From Bacillus sp. RAR_GA_16 (GTDB lineage Bacteria > Bacillota > Bacilli > Bacillales > Guptibacillaceae): a stretch of DNA of 64,000 nt. Below, one piece after another: positions 16,296 through 25,017 of the stretch (within the stretch, counting starts at the first letter, position 1; each line of letters starts with the position of its first letter). The notes below the pieces were generated by a model, which had not been told where the DNA came from, did not search any database, and saw only the letters and a list, made by a program, of their open reading frames with translations. The stretch spans positions 310,001-374,000 of the forward strand of contig NZ_JAIUKZ010000015.1 in NCBI RefSeq assembly GCF_020165985.1. The letters run 5' to 3'. The translations under genes and the position numbers were made by a program.

Positions 16296-17634
16296 ATGGA
16301 GCATAATAAGTTTAAGCGAATACAAGCAAGCTTCTGGTTTATCCCAACATTCTATGGAGTTGGGGCATTTCTTGCTGCCATCCTGACGCTCATCATTGAT
16401 CGTACGGTCATTCAAGGTGAGGCCGTCGTTCTTCCTTATTTTTTCTTTGCCACATATGATACAAGCGTAACTATTCTAAGCACCCTCGTCTCTTCTATGT
16501 TAACAATGACAACTATTACATTCTCAACCATCATGGTTGTTCTTACCACCTACTTATCTAACTTCTCACCAAGGACTCTACAGAATTTTATTACAGACCG
16601 CATTACCAAAAGAGTACTTGGGATTTTCGTTGGGGGCATTATCTATTTTATTATTCTTCTTCTCTTAATTGAACAAAGTAGCCAGGACGATGTTGTCTAT
16701 CTTTCCCCTGTTTTTGCGGTCATTTATGCCATTGTCTGTGTTGCCTATTTTGTCTTCTTCATCCATCACGTTTCAAATTGGATTCTTGTCGGCAATTTAA
16801 TTCAACACATTACCACAAATACACTCACAACAATTGATCGTACATTTCTAGACTTTGAAGAAGCAAACCAAGGCAACATTGCTTCCTGGGACTCGTGGGA
16901 ACTAGATGAGATCAAAATGAAAAATCCGATATCGATCCGTTCTACTAAGTCAGGGTATTTACAAAATATCGATTTGCCTGATTTAATTTCAATCGCAACG
17001 AGAGAGGATTTCATTATTCGCCTTGAGCGTGATGTTGGTGAATATGTGGATGAAGGAACCATTATCTTTTCCTATTGGTCTTCAGCGGATCGTACTCCAA
17101 ATGAACAAAGTCTTCTTAATACGCTCTCTCTTGGAACTGAACGAACAACGGACCAAGATATTGAATACGGCATCCAAAAGCTTGTAGAAATAGCATTGAG
17201 AGCTATATCACCAGGAATCAATGACCCTAACACAGCAATTAACTGCATTAATCGTTTAGGAAGAGTGTTGTCACGTCTTGGTCAGAAACACATTCCACAT
17301 CCCCTCTACCATGATGCTAAAAAAAACTTGCGGGTGATTACAAATCCTATCACCTACGACACGTATCTTTATAAAAGCTTCTACCAAATCAGACACTATG
17401 CCAAGGAAGATGTATCCGTTCTAGGATCCATTCTACATTCGTTAGTATTAGCTGCTGATGGAAATAAACACGATACGCATGAAACCATATGGGAGTTTGG
17501 GCAATTTGTTATTAGAGGGTTCGATTCCTAACGTTCTCGATAAATTTGATCATCGTTATATTAACGAAAAGCTTGAAAGACTAGCTAAGGCAACAGGATT
17601 TCAAGACGCTTATCAGCCTATCTCACATCACTAA
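16296..17634 (+). CDS. DUF2254 membrane protein, apparent frameshift near the C-terminus
   Basis: A predicted membrane protein with four spans (residues ~10-32, 45-75, 105-125, 137-160), the TTITFSTIMVVLTTYLSNFSPR segment typical of DUF2254, and a soluble C-terminal half with ISPGINDPNTAINCI. Function is unknown. ATG at 16296 has GGAGGCAAAGGGG upstream; the open frame back to 16011 lacks support. The frame stops at 17531, but the +1 frame continues with LDKFDHRYINEKLERLAKAT to TAA at 17632-17634 and looks coding. Removing one T at GATTCC (17523-17528) joins them. The true protein is probably about 445 residues. Confidence 0.85.
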
Positions 17635-17650
17635 CATTCATTTCCCTTAA

Positions 17651-17687
17651 CAAAAAATGACGGTCTCCGTTACGAGACCGTCATTTT
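17651..17687 (-). terminator. Terminator of the ResA-like gene
   Basis: A 14-bp stem AAAATGACGGTCTC / GAGACCGTCATTTT with flanking A and T runs. It serves the minus-strand gene ending at 17688 and may also end the DUF2254 transcript. Confidence 0.85.
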
Positions 17688-18224
17688 TCATTTCACCTTA
17701 TCAAGCCAACCTTCCATATCTTTTAACGTTAGGGGGCCAACTCGTTTCTCACGAATAACCCCTTCGCCATCAATCATATAGGACGTTGGCATCGAAATAA
17801 CCTGATAGAGGTTTTCCCCAACTTTGCCTTCTCGATCCATCAGAATAGGAAACGTCAGCTTATGCGACTCAACAAATTCAGGGATCTTTTCTTTATTTGG
17901 TTCAAACTTTGTAAAATTCACGGAAAGAACGGTTACTTCCTCTCCGTGCACATCTGAAAATTTTTGGATATCGGGCATTTCTTCTTCACACGGCGGACAC
18001 CATGTTGCCCAGAAGTTCAAGAAAACGGGTTGCCCTTCATAATCTGAAAGACTAACTTCTTTGCCATCCATGGTTTCAAGCGAGAAACCCGCTGCCTTAT
18101 CCCCCACTTCCGTACCAACACTTCGGTCAGCAATGACCGTATTATAAATGCCCCAACCAAGGGCAACAGCAAGAACGATCAAGACAAACTTCTTAATCAT
18201 TTTCATCCGCTCTTTTTTCTTCAT
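17688..18224 (-). CDS. TlpA/ResA-type thiol-disulfide oxidoreductase
   Basis: A 178-residue protein anchored outside the membrane by an N-terminal span (FVLIVLAVALGWGIYNTVIA). A thioredoxin-like domain carries the active site WCPPCEEEMP, preceded by FLNFWAT, and a cis-Pro in ISMPTSYMID. Such proteins reduce apocytochrome c thiols (ResA) or keep other exported thiols reduced. No cytochrome maturation genes stand next to it, so the exact target is open. It lies 3 bases after the YueI-family gene and is probably in one operon with it. Confidence 0.9.
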   Translation of the reverse strand: MKKKERMKMIKKFVLIVLAVALGWGIYNTVIADRSVGTEVGDKAAGFSLETMDGKEVSLSDYEGQPVFLNFWATWCPPCEEEMPDIQKFSDVHGEEVTVLSVNFTKFEPNKEKIPEFVESHKLTFPILMDREGKVGENLYQVISMPTSYMIDGEGVIREKRVGPLTLKDMEGWLDKVK

Positions 18225-18227
18225 ATA

Positions 18228-18614
18228 CTACTCCAATGAAAAGCGATCATCACGAACAAAGACTTCTTCTCGCTCGACCGCATTCTGTTTTGAAGCTAAA
18301 ACAAGTCCAAGTGGGGTATCCGTTTCTTTGTCATTCACAATCGTAAATGAAAGAGAATGCTTGCTCGCTTCTTTAATATATTTGGAAAGCATAGAGTAGG
18401 ATAAATCTCCATTTAAATAGAGAATGCCGTTTCTAATTTTTTTCATTTCATCTTTTACTTCTTGATACACATTATTCTGTGCGACCTGTCTCTTCGTTAG
18501 AGCAATGTAAACTCGCTCTCTAAATGTTGATAAGAACAAAGCTTTCTCGGCTGGCTTTAATTCTGGTGCTCCATATATCCCAGCATCAAGCACTCTCTTA
18601 ATCTCTTCGTTCAA
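18228..18614 (-). CDS. YueI family protein (DUF1694)
   Basis: A 128-residue protein with the family core GAPELKPAEKALFLSTFRERVYIALTKRQV and a second half with YLNGDLSYSMLSKYIKEAS and FTIVNDKETDTPLGLVLA. YueI-family proteins are widespread in Firmicutes and lack a defined role. The start is set at TTG 18614, which has GAGGTGA 6 bases upstream; a longer TTG start at 18641 has only a weak site. It is upstream of the ResA-like gene. Confidence 0.82.
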   Translation of the reverse strand: MNEEIKRVLDAGIYGAPELKPAEKALFLSTFRERVYIALTKRQVAQNNVYQEVKDEMKKIRNGILYLNGDLSYSMLSKYIKEASKHSLSFTIVNDKETDTPLGLVLASKQNAVEREEVFVRDDRFSLE

Positions 18615-18797
18615 GTATGTCACCTCATCATCATTAATCAATAGGAACCCTAACTAAAATAATTCCTACTACAAACTCTTCATTCATGCTCTCTCTTCAT
18701 CCTATACTATCTTTCTTTGTTCATAAAGTGAAGGTTCTGTTACGAACGAGTAAACGTGCCTCAAAACAGGATACCCTTCCATTCATTCTTTATTCAA

Positions 18798-18833
18798 AAA
18801 AAACGATCCCTTACTTACCGGGATCGTCTTTTT
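18798..18833 (-). terminator. Terminator overlapping the end of the M48 protease gene
   Basis: A stem ACGATCCC / GGGATCGT with the protease stop codon in the loop, followed on the minus strand by a run of eight T. Confidence 0.8.
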
Positions 18834-20079
18834 CATATTCATTTAACATAATTAATCGCTCCATCATAGTAGGATGGCCGTATTTGAAATATTTCACAAT
18901 AAAAGGGGGATTTACTTCATTCAAACTGTTCACTGTCAATGTTTGAAAAGAGCCAATCGCCGCATCAACATCATGAGTCATTTCGATGGCGTACGCATCT
19001 GCATTCATTTCAGCGTGACGAGAAACCGCAAGTTCAACAGGGCTGGCGATGAAAGACATAACAGAGAAAAGAAGAAATAGGGCTGGCAATGAGGCAAGAT
19101 CTGATTCTGAAGTAACCCCCCATGAATTGCCCCATTTTCGTATCATCGCTCCTAGAAGCCTGTAAGCAAGATACAAACCAATAAGGCTCGTTGCAAGTGC
19201 ACCAATTAAATTCCCATATAAATGGTTCATGACGTAATGCCCCATCTCATGCGCCATGATGAAAAGCACTTCATCATCATCTAACTTACTTAAAGTCGTA
19301 TCCCAAAGCACAATTCTTAAATTTGAACCTATTCCAGATACATAAGCGTTCATCGCATTTGTTTTTTCTGACATATTGACTTCAAATACTCGATTTGCTG
19401 GAATATCAGCACGATCAGCCATGGTCAGAATTTCTTCTTCTAACGTTTTATCAGTCAGAGATGTAAAATCATTGTATAGAGGATCAATCACAACAGGCTG
19501 AATGTACATCATAAATGCAAGGTACGGAACCATTAATCCCCACGCCATTAGCCACCACTTTTTCTTATAACGCTTCATTAATGCATAAAGAACCCCAATA
19601 ACAAGGGATGTTAGTAGAATGTCAATCCAAAAGGATATCATCTCATCTTTCATCCATCCTGAGAATGATTGCGTGTTGATACCGTATTGAACTGAAAGTG
19701 ACCTTCCCCAATAATGGAGAGGAAAAGTGAGCAGCCATGTAAACGTCGTTAATAGAAGCAAATACACCGGAACAACAACGACACTTTTTCTTGAAATTCC
19801 TTCACTAAATTGCTTAAACAACTTTGATAAACCAAAGCCAAGAACACTTAAATAAATCATCCATTCATAGGGAATCGCAATAAAGGATAAAAAACTTTTG
19901 TAACGCGAGTACTCTTCTGATAGTTCTAACTGCCTGTCTGTCATAAAGGTGGCTGGATCTGCTGCAGTTCCCCTGTAGGCCTCAGGAACTCCAAAGTCAG
20001 CCCATTTAAACAAATAGAGCCCCAAGATTAGGGCATAGATGGAGAATCCTAGAACAATCCAGGTTATGCGTTTCTTCAT
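18811..20079 (-). CDS. M48 family zinc metallopeptidase, Ste24/CAAX-protease-like
   Basis: A 422-residue membrane protease. It has spans near residues 5-27, 64-86, 100-125, 150-170 and 177-198, then the zinc site FIMAHEMGHYVMNH (HExxH), more spans, and a downstream EMNADAYAIEMT segment that supplies the third zinc ligand. The topology matches Ste24-type CAAX proteases. Bacteria lack prenylated CAAX proteins, so quality control of membrane proteins is the likelier role. ATG at 20079 is chosen because AAGGAG lies 7 bases upstream; ATG at 20085 is too close. Confidence 0.9.
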   Translation of the reverse strand: MKKRITWIVLGFSIYALILGLYLFKWADFGVPEAYRGTAADPATFMTDRQLELSEEYSRYKSFLSFIAIPYEWMIYLSVLGFGLSKLFKQFSEGISRKSVVVVPVYLLLLTTFTWLLTFPLHYWGRSLSVQYGINTQSFSGWMKDEMISFWIDILLTSLVIGVLYALMKRYKKKWWLMAWGLMVPYLAFMMYIQPVVIDPLYNDFTSLTDKTLEEEILTMADRADIPANRVFEVNMSEKTNAMNAYVSGIGSNLRIVLWDTTLSKLDDDEVLFIMAHEMGHYVMNHLYGNLIGALATSLIGLYLAYRLLGAMIRKWGNSWGVTSESDLASLPALFLLFSVMSFIASPVELAVSRHAEMNADAYAIEMTHDVDAAIGSFQTLTVNSLNEVNPPFIVKYFKYGHPTMMERLIMLNEYEKDDPGK

Positions 20080-20229
20080 TTTCATTCTCCTTCCAATATG
20101 ACCTCTTTATCAATAGTACGAGCAAATCATTATTTTAGAACCTTGCCCCGTTCTCCTCTATAGCTTCTACAAAAGAACCGCAACTCTTTCAAGGGATTCT
20201 TAAATTATCATCTTCCATTTCCTTTCATC

Positions 20230-20262
20230 AAAAAAAGCCAGCAGACACTACTCTGCTGGCTC
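20230..20262 (-). terminator. Terminator of the small zinc-ribbon gene
   Basis: Stem AGCCAGCAGA / TCTGCTGGCT with a 6-nt loop, followed by a T run on the minus strand. Confidence 0.85.
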
Positions 20263-20275
20263 CTTATCCCATTTA

Positions 20276-20524
20276 TTAACTTTCCACATAGACGTTTGTA
20301 CGATCGTAGCTGTGATCAAAGCGATTCAGAATACCACATACAGGGCATTCAGCAAGTACATGAAGTTCAACAATTGGTGCCTGACTGCTTTTCGTCGTGA
20401 TACCTGTTGCTTCAACCCGATCATTAGCAAGAACATTTTCTTTTGCAATCGGAATGTACCACGTATATTCTGTCTCACACATCCGGCACGTTGCTTTTTC
20501 TTCAATTTCTGTTGGTTTTATCAT
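20276..20524 (-). CDS. Small zinc-ribbon-like protein, 82 residues
   Basis: The sequence carries two CxxC pairs, TCRMCETEYTW at residues ~12-15 and ECPVCGIL near residues 59-62, which together should bind one zinc. Between them lies a beta-rich stretch with EATGITTKSSQAPIVELHV. I recognise no named family. ATG at 20524 has AAAGGAG about 12 bases upstream, a slightly long spacing. It has its own terminator. Confidence 0.75.
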   Translation of the reverse strand: MIKPTEIEEKATCRMCETEYTWYIPIAKENVLANDRVEATGITTKSSQAPIVELHVLAECPVCGILNRFDHSYDRTNVYVES

Positions 20525-20587
20525 TGTCTTTTCCAGCTCCTTTAGCAGAGTATTTCAAAGACTGCGCGAACAAGGGTCCGGAAAACC

Positions 20588-20633
20588 TCCATTTAATCTG
20601 GGAATCCCTTCCTGTAGAAAGGGTTCCCGTTGT
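20588..20633. repeat. Inverted repeat downstream of the HAD gene
   Basis: GGGAATCCCTT pairs with AAGGGTTCCC around an 8-nt loop. On the minus strand the T run precedes rather than follows the stem, so this is not a clean terminator for the HAD phosphatase gene. Confidence 0.4.
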
Positions 20634-20664
20634 AAAAAAACTTAAACTTCTTATGAAGATAATT

Positions 20665-21537
20665 TTAAAAAGAAAGAAGATCTTCGTCCATTAATTTATA
20701 AATGGCATGGGCAACACCATCATTTTCATTGCTCTTCGTCACAAACGAAACTTGTTGTTTGATTTTCTCATCTGCATTTCCCATCGCAATAGCATAAGAC
20801 GCTTTTTTGAACATGGAAATATCATTGTAGTTATCTCCAATTGCAGCGGATTGGTTTATATCGAGACCTTTTTTTGCCACAAACGTTTCAAGGGCAAGTC
20901 CTTTTTGAGCCTCTTCATGATTAATTTCTAAATTCTCTTTCCCTGATGAGGTAACCACTGTTTTCTGAACCTTCTCCGCTCTAGCCCCCGCTCGTTCTAG
21001 TCGTTCTTCCTCAAAAGAGAAACTAAGGAATTTATAGACATGAAGGCTTTTATCGGCTAATAATTCTTCAAAATGATCAACGACCTTAAGTGACAAACTC
21101 TCAAACTGACGCTTGGCACCCATATGTAATTCTTCGTCTGTTAAGTGAGGATTTGAACTTTTCATCATATCAATAATTAAGTCGATTGTTCCATCATAAT
21201 CGTGTGTAAATACACCTTTATTTGTAAAAAGCTGATAATAGATCCCCTCAGCATCCAGAATTTCTTTTATCGATTGAACTTGCTGATCATCAAGGTAAAT
21301 AGCGTGTAAGATTTCGCCTTCAACTGAGCGAATCTCTGCGCCATTATAACAAATAATTGGAAGTTCTAAACCAGTACCTTCTAGTGGCTTCATCGCTCCA
21401 TCATAAGCTCTTCCTGTGTTCAGCACTACTGTAATCCCTTGACTTTGCGCCTCTCGAATAGCGTTTACATTCTCGAAACTAACGGTTTGTTCATTTGTTA
21501 AAAGCGTCCCATCCATATCAATTGAAATACATCTCAT
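20665..21537 (-). CDS. HAD superfamily Cof-type phosphatase
   Basis: A 290-residue cytosolic hydrolase. Motif I is SIDMDGTLLT with the nucleophile Asp; motif II is LNTGRAY; motif IV is IGDNYNDISMFKKASYAIAMGNA, and the large C2 cap lies between. This is the Cof/YwtE-type family that removes phosphate from sugar phosphates or flavin phosphates. The exact substrate is not predictable. ATG at 21537 has AAAGGATG upstream. It stands alone. Confidence 0.92.
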   Translation of the reverse strand: MRCISIDMDGTLLTNEQTVSFENVNAIREAQSQGITVVLNTGRAYDGAMKPLEGTGLELPIICYNGAEIRSVEGEILHAIYLDDQQVQSIKEILDAEGIYYQLFTNKGVFTHDYDGTIDLIIDMMKSSNPHLTDEELHMGAKRQFESLSLKVVDHFEELLADKSLHVYKFLSFSFEEERLERAGARAEKVQKTVVTSSGKENLEINHEEAQKGLALETFVAKKGLDINQSAAIGDNYNDISMFKKASYAIAMGNADEKIKQQVSFVTKSNENDGVAHAIYKLMDEDLLSF

Positions 21538-21620
21538 AAGGGCAACATCCTTTTCTATTTGGTCCTGTCATTGTTGCAAAGTTTAGTATAGCAAATTATT
21601 ATTGGAGATAAAAAACAAAG

Positions 21621-21648
21621 AAAAAAGAGCTTTCAAAAAAGCTCTTTT
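21621..21648 (-). terminator. Terminator after the 40-residue membrane protein
   Basis: AAAAGAGCTTT / AAAGCTCTTTT stem with a short loop and a T run on the minus strand. Confidence 0.75.
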
Positions 21649-21655
21649 CAACACG

Positions 21656-21778
21656 TTATCTTTTGTTGTGAATGAAAAAATCAATAAATGAGGAGATCAG
21701 TTCAACAGATTGGAACCAAACGAGAGACACGGCGGTCATTGAGAAAAAACCAACCATTAAAATACGAAACAAATGCAT
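21656..21778 (-). CDS. Small single-span membrane protein, 40 residues
   Basis: ATG at 21778 lies 8-9 bases after AGGAGGAGG. The product starts MHLFRILMVGFFSMTAVSLV and is almost wholly hydrophobic up to FIDFFIHNKR, giving one membrane span and a basic end. No family is recognised. An alternative ATG in another frame gives a non-hydrophobic 27-residue peptide and is less likely. The strong ribosome site and the terminator support it. Confidence 0.6.
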   Translation of the reverse strand: MHLFRILMVGFFSMTAVSLVWFQSVELISSFIDFFIHNKR

Positions 21779-21871
21779 GTTTCATTCCTCCTCCTCAGAA
21801 CACAATATTTAGTTTTACTTAGGTTATATCACAAAAATCAGAAAATATAAATCATTTAATTTTCAATTTTG

Positions 21872-22177
21872 TTAAATAAAATAGGCATATGTACTTAAGA
21901 CAGCTACTGCAAACATAACAACAATAATTAAGTTTGCTCCTAAATAGGCAGCCACGATTGCAGCAACTGCTCCAATAACACCAAACATTAGATCATCATT
22001 GATTGTAAGGATTCCTGGAAAAATGAGTGCTCCCAGAATGGCGAATGGAACGTTTTTCAATACGTTTTGAATAGGAGATGGTATTTTATCAGAATTTAAA
22101 AAGACGAGTGGAACCATTCTTGGAATATACGTTACAATCGCAAGACCTATGATGAGCCAGATCATCGTATTACTCAT
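21872..22177 (-). CDS. azlD: Branched-chain amino acid exporter small subunit AzlD
   Basis: A 101-residue membrane protein with about four spans. It opens with IGLAIVTYIPRMVPLVFL and has NVPFAILGALIFPGIL, the AzlD signature. AzlC and AzlD together form a LIV-E-type exporter for branched-chain amino acids and their analogues. The start at 22177 (ATG) has GGGAGGTT upstream and overlaps the azlC stop by 8 bases; a longer frame to 22204 is unlikely. Translation is probably coupled to azlC. Confidence 0.9.
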   Translation of the reverse strand: MSNTMIWLIIGLAIVTYIPRMVPLVFLNSDKIPSPIQNVLKNVPFAILGALIFPGILTINDDLMFGVIGAVAAIVAAYLGANLIIVVMFAVAVLSTYAYFI

Positions 22178-22874
22178 TTTTCGCCCAACCTCCCATCCAC
22201 TCAACCAGTATGGAAGACAACAATGTTGCCAGGACGATCGCCCAACCTGTTGAAAATTGTGCGAACGTAAGTAGACTATTAAATAAAGCTGCTAACCCTG
22301 CTAAAAAAAGAACTTTACGACTGTTTTTAGCAGAAGGAATCAGCAAGCCTATAAACATCGCATAAAGCGCAACGCTCATTCCCTGCTGAACCACTCCAGG
22401 TAGCGTAGCACCAGCAAGGTAGCCTCCCCCAGTAAAAAGTACCCAACTAGAATAGGAGATAAAGCATAAGCCGAACATATAGCCAGTCGTAAGTTTGCCC
22501 GCTTTCGTTGCTGAAACCGTAAACGTTTCATCTGTGATTCCAAAAGCATAGACTGCTTTTTTCCAGGGCGTATCTTCTTCTACTTTTTCATTAATAGAGG
22601 CACTCATCAAGAGATGGCGAATATTAACGATAAAGATTGTAAAAATGATTTCAAAAGCCCCTGTACCAATAGCAATTAAGCTTAACGTTATGTACTGAGC
22701 TGCCCCCGCAAAGACGAGGACACTCATGAGAACAGCTTCATAAAGAGTTAAACCTGTCGTTCTTGCAAGTAAGCCAAAGGTTAGGGCAACTGGCATATAC
22801 CCAACAGCAATGCTGATTCCTCCCTTTAAGCCATCTACAAAACCCGAATCGCTAGTTGTTACGCTTGCCTCCAC
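22170..22874 (-). CDS. azlC: Branched-chain amino acid exporter large subunit AzlC
   Basis: A 234-residue membrane protein with the AzlC features: GLKGGISIAVGYMPVALTFG near the start, FAGAAQYITLSLI, IVNIRHLLMSASI, and KAVYAFGITDETF. It is the large subunit of the LIV-E exporter. It heads the azlCD pair and is divergent from an XRE-cupin regulator gene; the two starts are about 110 bases apart. By analogy with azl loci, that regulator probably controls it. Confidence 0.93.
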   Translation of the reverse strand: MEASVTTSDSGFVDGLKGGISIAVGYMPVALTFGLLARTTGLTLYEAVLMSVLVFAGAAQYITLSLIAIGTGAFEIIFTIFIVNIRHLLMSASINEKVEEDTPWKKAVYAFGITDETFTVSATKAGKLTTGYMFGLCFISYSSWVLFTGGGYLAGATLPGVVQQGMSVALYAMFIGLLIPSAKNSRKVLFLAGLAALFNSLLTFAQFSTGWAIVLATLLSSILVEWMGGWAKNE

Positions 22875-22983
22875 AATATCCCTCCTGTTGCTCTAAATTG
22901 TTTAATATATTAAACTTATTGTATGTTATATTATACGAATTTTCAATCAGTAGTTGAAAGAGCTAAAAGAGGAGTATTATGAC

Positions 22984-23553
22984 ATGGACAATCATTCTTT
23001 AACACAACAAATTGGGCAGAAGTTAAAGAGACTTCGTCATGAAAATAAGTTAAGTTTGGATCAATTATCAGAGCGGTCTTCTGTCAGTAAACCGATGCTT
23101 GCACAAATTGAACGTGGCGCTTCAAACCCAACTGTCAACACACTATGGAAAATTGCTAACGGACTTGGCGTATCCTTCACGGCATTCATCGATGAAGAAC
23201 AGCCAGTTATTAAAAAGGTGAACAGATTTGAAATACAGCCCCTCGTAGAAGAAAGCGGAAAAATGAAAGTAGTCCCACTCTTCCCTATGGAACCTGGAAA
23301 ATCATTTGAAACATTTTATATTGAGCTCGCACCAGGATGTCATTATCATTCACTTGCCCATCCTGACGGAGTAGAAGAATATTTGTTTATTGAAGAAGGA
23401 AGTATGACGATTGAAGTCGATTCACAAACATTTACGATTTCTACTGGAGAAAGTTTACGATTTACAGCAAATTACCCCCATCAATATCGAAATACATCCA
23501 ATCAACCCTGTAAAGCCATGATGATTATTCATTATCCATCTTCTTTACGCTAA
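22984..23553 (+). CDS. XRE-cupin transcriptional regulator
   Basis: A 189-residue protein. Residues ~6-62 form a helix-turn-helix of the XRE type (LKRLRHENKLSLDQLSERS, then KPMLAQIERGASNPTVNTLW). Residues ~105-185 form a cupin with HYHSLAHPDGVEEYLFIEEG and HQYRNTSNQP. Such regulators bind DNA and sense a small molecule through the cupin. ATG at 22984 has GAGGAG 9 bases upstream. Divergence from azlCD suggests it represses or activates that exporter. Confidence 0.9.
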   Translation: MDNHSLTQQIGQKLKRLRHENKLSLDQLSERSSVSKPMLAQIERGASNPTVNTLWKIANGLGVSFTAFIDEEQPVIKKVNRFEIQPLVEESGKMKVVPLFPMEPGKSFETFYIELAPGCHYHSLAHPDGVEEYLFIEEGSMTIEVDSQTFTISTGESLRFTANYPHQYRNTSNQPCKAMMIIHYPSSLR

Positions 23554-23575
23554 TTAATCGTTTTAAGCAAATCAA

Positions 23576-23598
23576 AAAACGCTCCAATCGGAGCGTTT
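23576..23598. terminator. Bidirectional terminator between the regulator and bkd operon
   Basis: AAACGCTCC / GGAGCGTTT with a 4-nt loop, A-rich on the left so that T runs follow on the minus strand. It can end the bkd operon (last stop at 23602) and the regulator gene. Confidence 0.75.
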
Positions 23599-23601
23599 GA
23601 C

Positions 23602-25017
23602 CTATTGCTTTACTTTGGTTTTTACTTTGGTTTTCACTTTATTTTCTTCTGCGGTCATTTCCACTGCATCTGTCCAAGCTTCTCCATAACCGGGGTGTGG
23701 AGTATATGGATAAATAAAGTCTTCATCTCTCGCACCCATCTCAAGCGCAAGCGTTGCTTTTTCAATAAGCTCAACTGCACCAGTTCCTACAGCATGAAAC
23801 CCTAGAAGCACATGACTTTTACGGTCTCGATGAACAACGATCAATCCTTCCGTATCCCCCTTAATCATCGCATACCCGTTTGTACGCATCGAAGAGCTTG
23901 TCGTGATCACTTCGTATCCAGCTTCTTTCGCTTCTTTTTCTGTCAATCCTACTGATGACATCGGAGTTTGGGTGTGAATCACCTTTGGTATGCAATCAAG
24001 TGAGTAAGCGGTATTTCGACCACAACAATGATCTGCAGCTGTTTTTCCCTGCTTAACCCCTTTCACGGCTAGCGTTGGGTCTCCTGTTACATCTCCACAA
24101 GCATAGATGTTTGCCTTTGTTGTTTGACATTCCTCAGAAATAGGAATGGTGCCATTATCCTTCATATCAACACCCGCTTGATCCAGCCCTAAAGTATCCC
24201 CATTACCAACTCGTCCAATCGAATAGGCAATCATCTCTGTTTCGACTTCTACCGTTTCTCCTCGATCGTTATGAAAGCCTAAGACTAGCCCCTGGTCTTT
24301 TAACCGGCAACCAGATACTCCTGTGAACAGTGTTACTTTTTGTTTCTTAAATTGTCTTTTTAATTCTCGCTGAATCCTCTCGTCCCAATCTGGAAGGATG
24401 GTTTGTTGATCTGTCACAATGGTTACCTCCACTCCCAGTGCACGAAACGTACTTGCCGCCTCTACCGTGAGATAATCGCCTCCAAAAAGAAGGAGGTGAT
24501 GAGGAAGTGAAGATAATGTATAGAGTTGTTCTAAGGGCAAAATGTTCGGGTGAGCGTATGAAAGAAAGTCTGGAGAGATTGGTCTGCTGCCAGTCGCAAG
24601 TATCACATGATTAAATGACCACACTTCAAATTTCTCACCTTGTTCAACACCGATTCTCTCATGCGATCGAAAAGATGCTTCTCCCTTCACACATTCAATG
24701 TTCGTTAACTTAAAGCGATGATGAAGCCCTTTCTCCATCTTACCAATCAAAGCACGCTTTTCTTCCTGCCATTTGTCCATGCAAAATGTGGGTGTCGTCC
24801 TCACTCCTGGCGTCTTTTCCTCCAATTTCCTTGCAGCGGTTGCAAGGAGTTTCGAGGGAATACACCCGCTATGGAGACACTCTCCACCTGAACGAAATCG
24901 ATCAACTAGCGTAACGTCTCTCCCGTTCTTTGCTGCACGAAAAGCTGCTTCATATCCGGCTGGACCAGCTCCAATGACAACAACGTCTTTTTCATGTAGT
25001 ATTTCACCAACAACCAT
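23602..25017 (-). CDS. lpdV: Dihydrolipoyl dehydrogenase (E3) of the branched-chain keto acid complex
   Basis: A 471-residue FAD enzyme that reoxidises the lipoyl arm of E2 and reduces NAD. FAD site VVVIGAGPAGYEAA is near residue 12; the redox-active pair is in GECLHSGCIPSK, a little different from the usual GTCLNVGC. A second NAD site and an ACGDVTGDP flavin motif follow, and the C-terminal catalytic His lies in YPYTPHPGYGEAW. The last residues are an odd lysine-rich repeat (KVKTKVKTKVKQ) encoded by 12-base repeats. The start overlaps the E2 stop (TAATG). It is the last gene of the operon. Confidence 0.93.
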   Translation of the reverse strand: MVVGEILHEKDVVVIGAGPAGYEAAFRAAKNGRDVTLVDRFRSGGECLHSGCIPSKLLATAARKLEEKTPGVRTTPTFCMDKWQEEKRALIGKMEKGLHHRFKLTNIECVKGEASFRSHERIGVEQGEKFEVWSFNHVILATGSRPISPDFLSYAHPNILPLEQLYTLSSLPHHLLLFGGDYLTVEAASTFRALGVEVTIVTDQQTILPDWDERIQRELKRQFKKQKVTLFTGVSGCRLKDQGLVLGFHNDRGETVEVETEMIAYSIGRVGNGDTLGLDQAGVDMKDNGTIPISEECQTTKANIYACGDVTGDPTLAVKGVKQGKTAADHCCGRNTAYSLDCIPKVIHTQTPMSSVGLTEKEAKEAGYEVITTSSSMRTNGYAMIKGDTEGLIVVHRDRKSHVLLGFHAVGTGAVELIEKATLALEMGARDEDFIYPYTPHPGYGEAWTDAVEMTAEENKVKTKVKTKVKQ

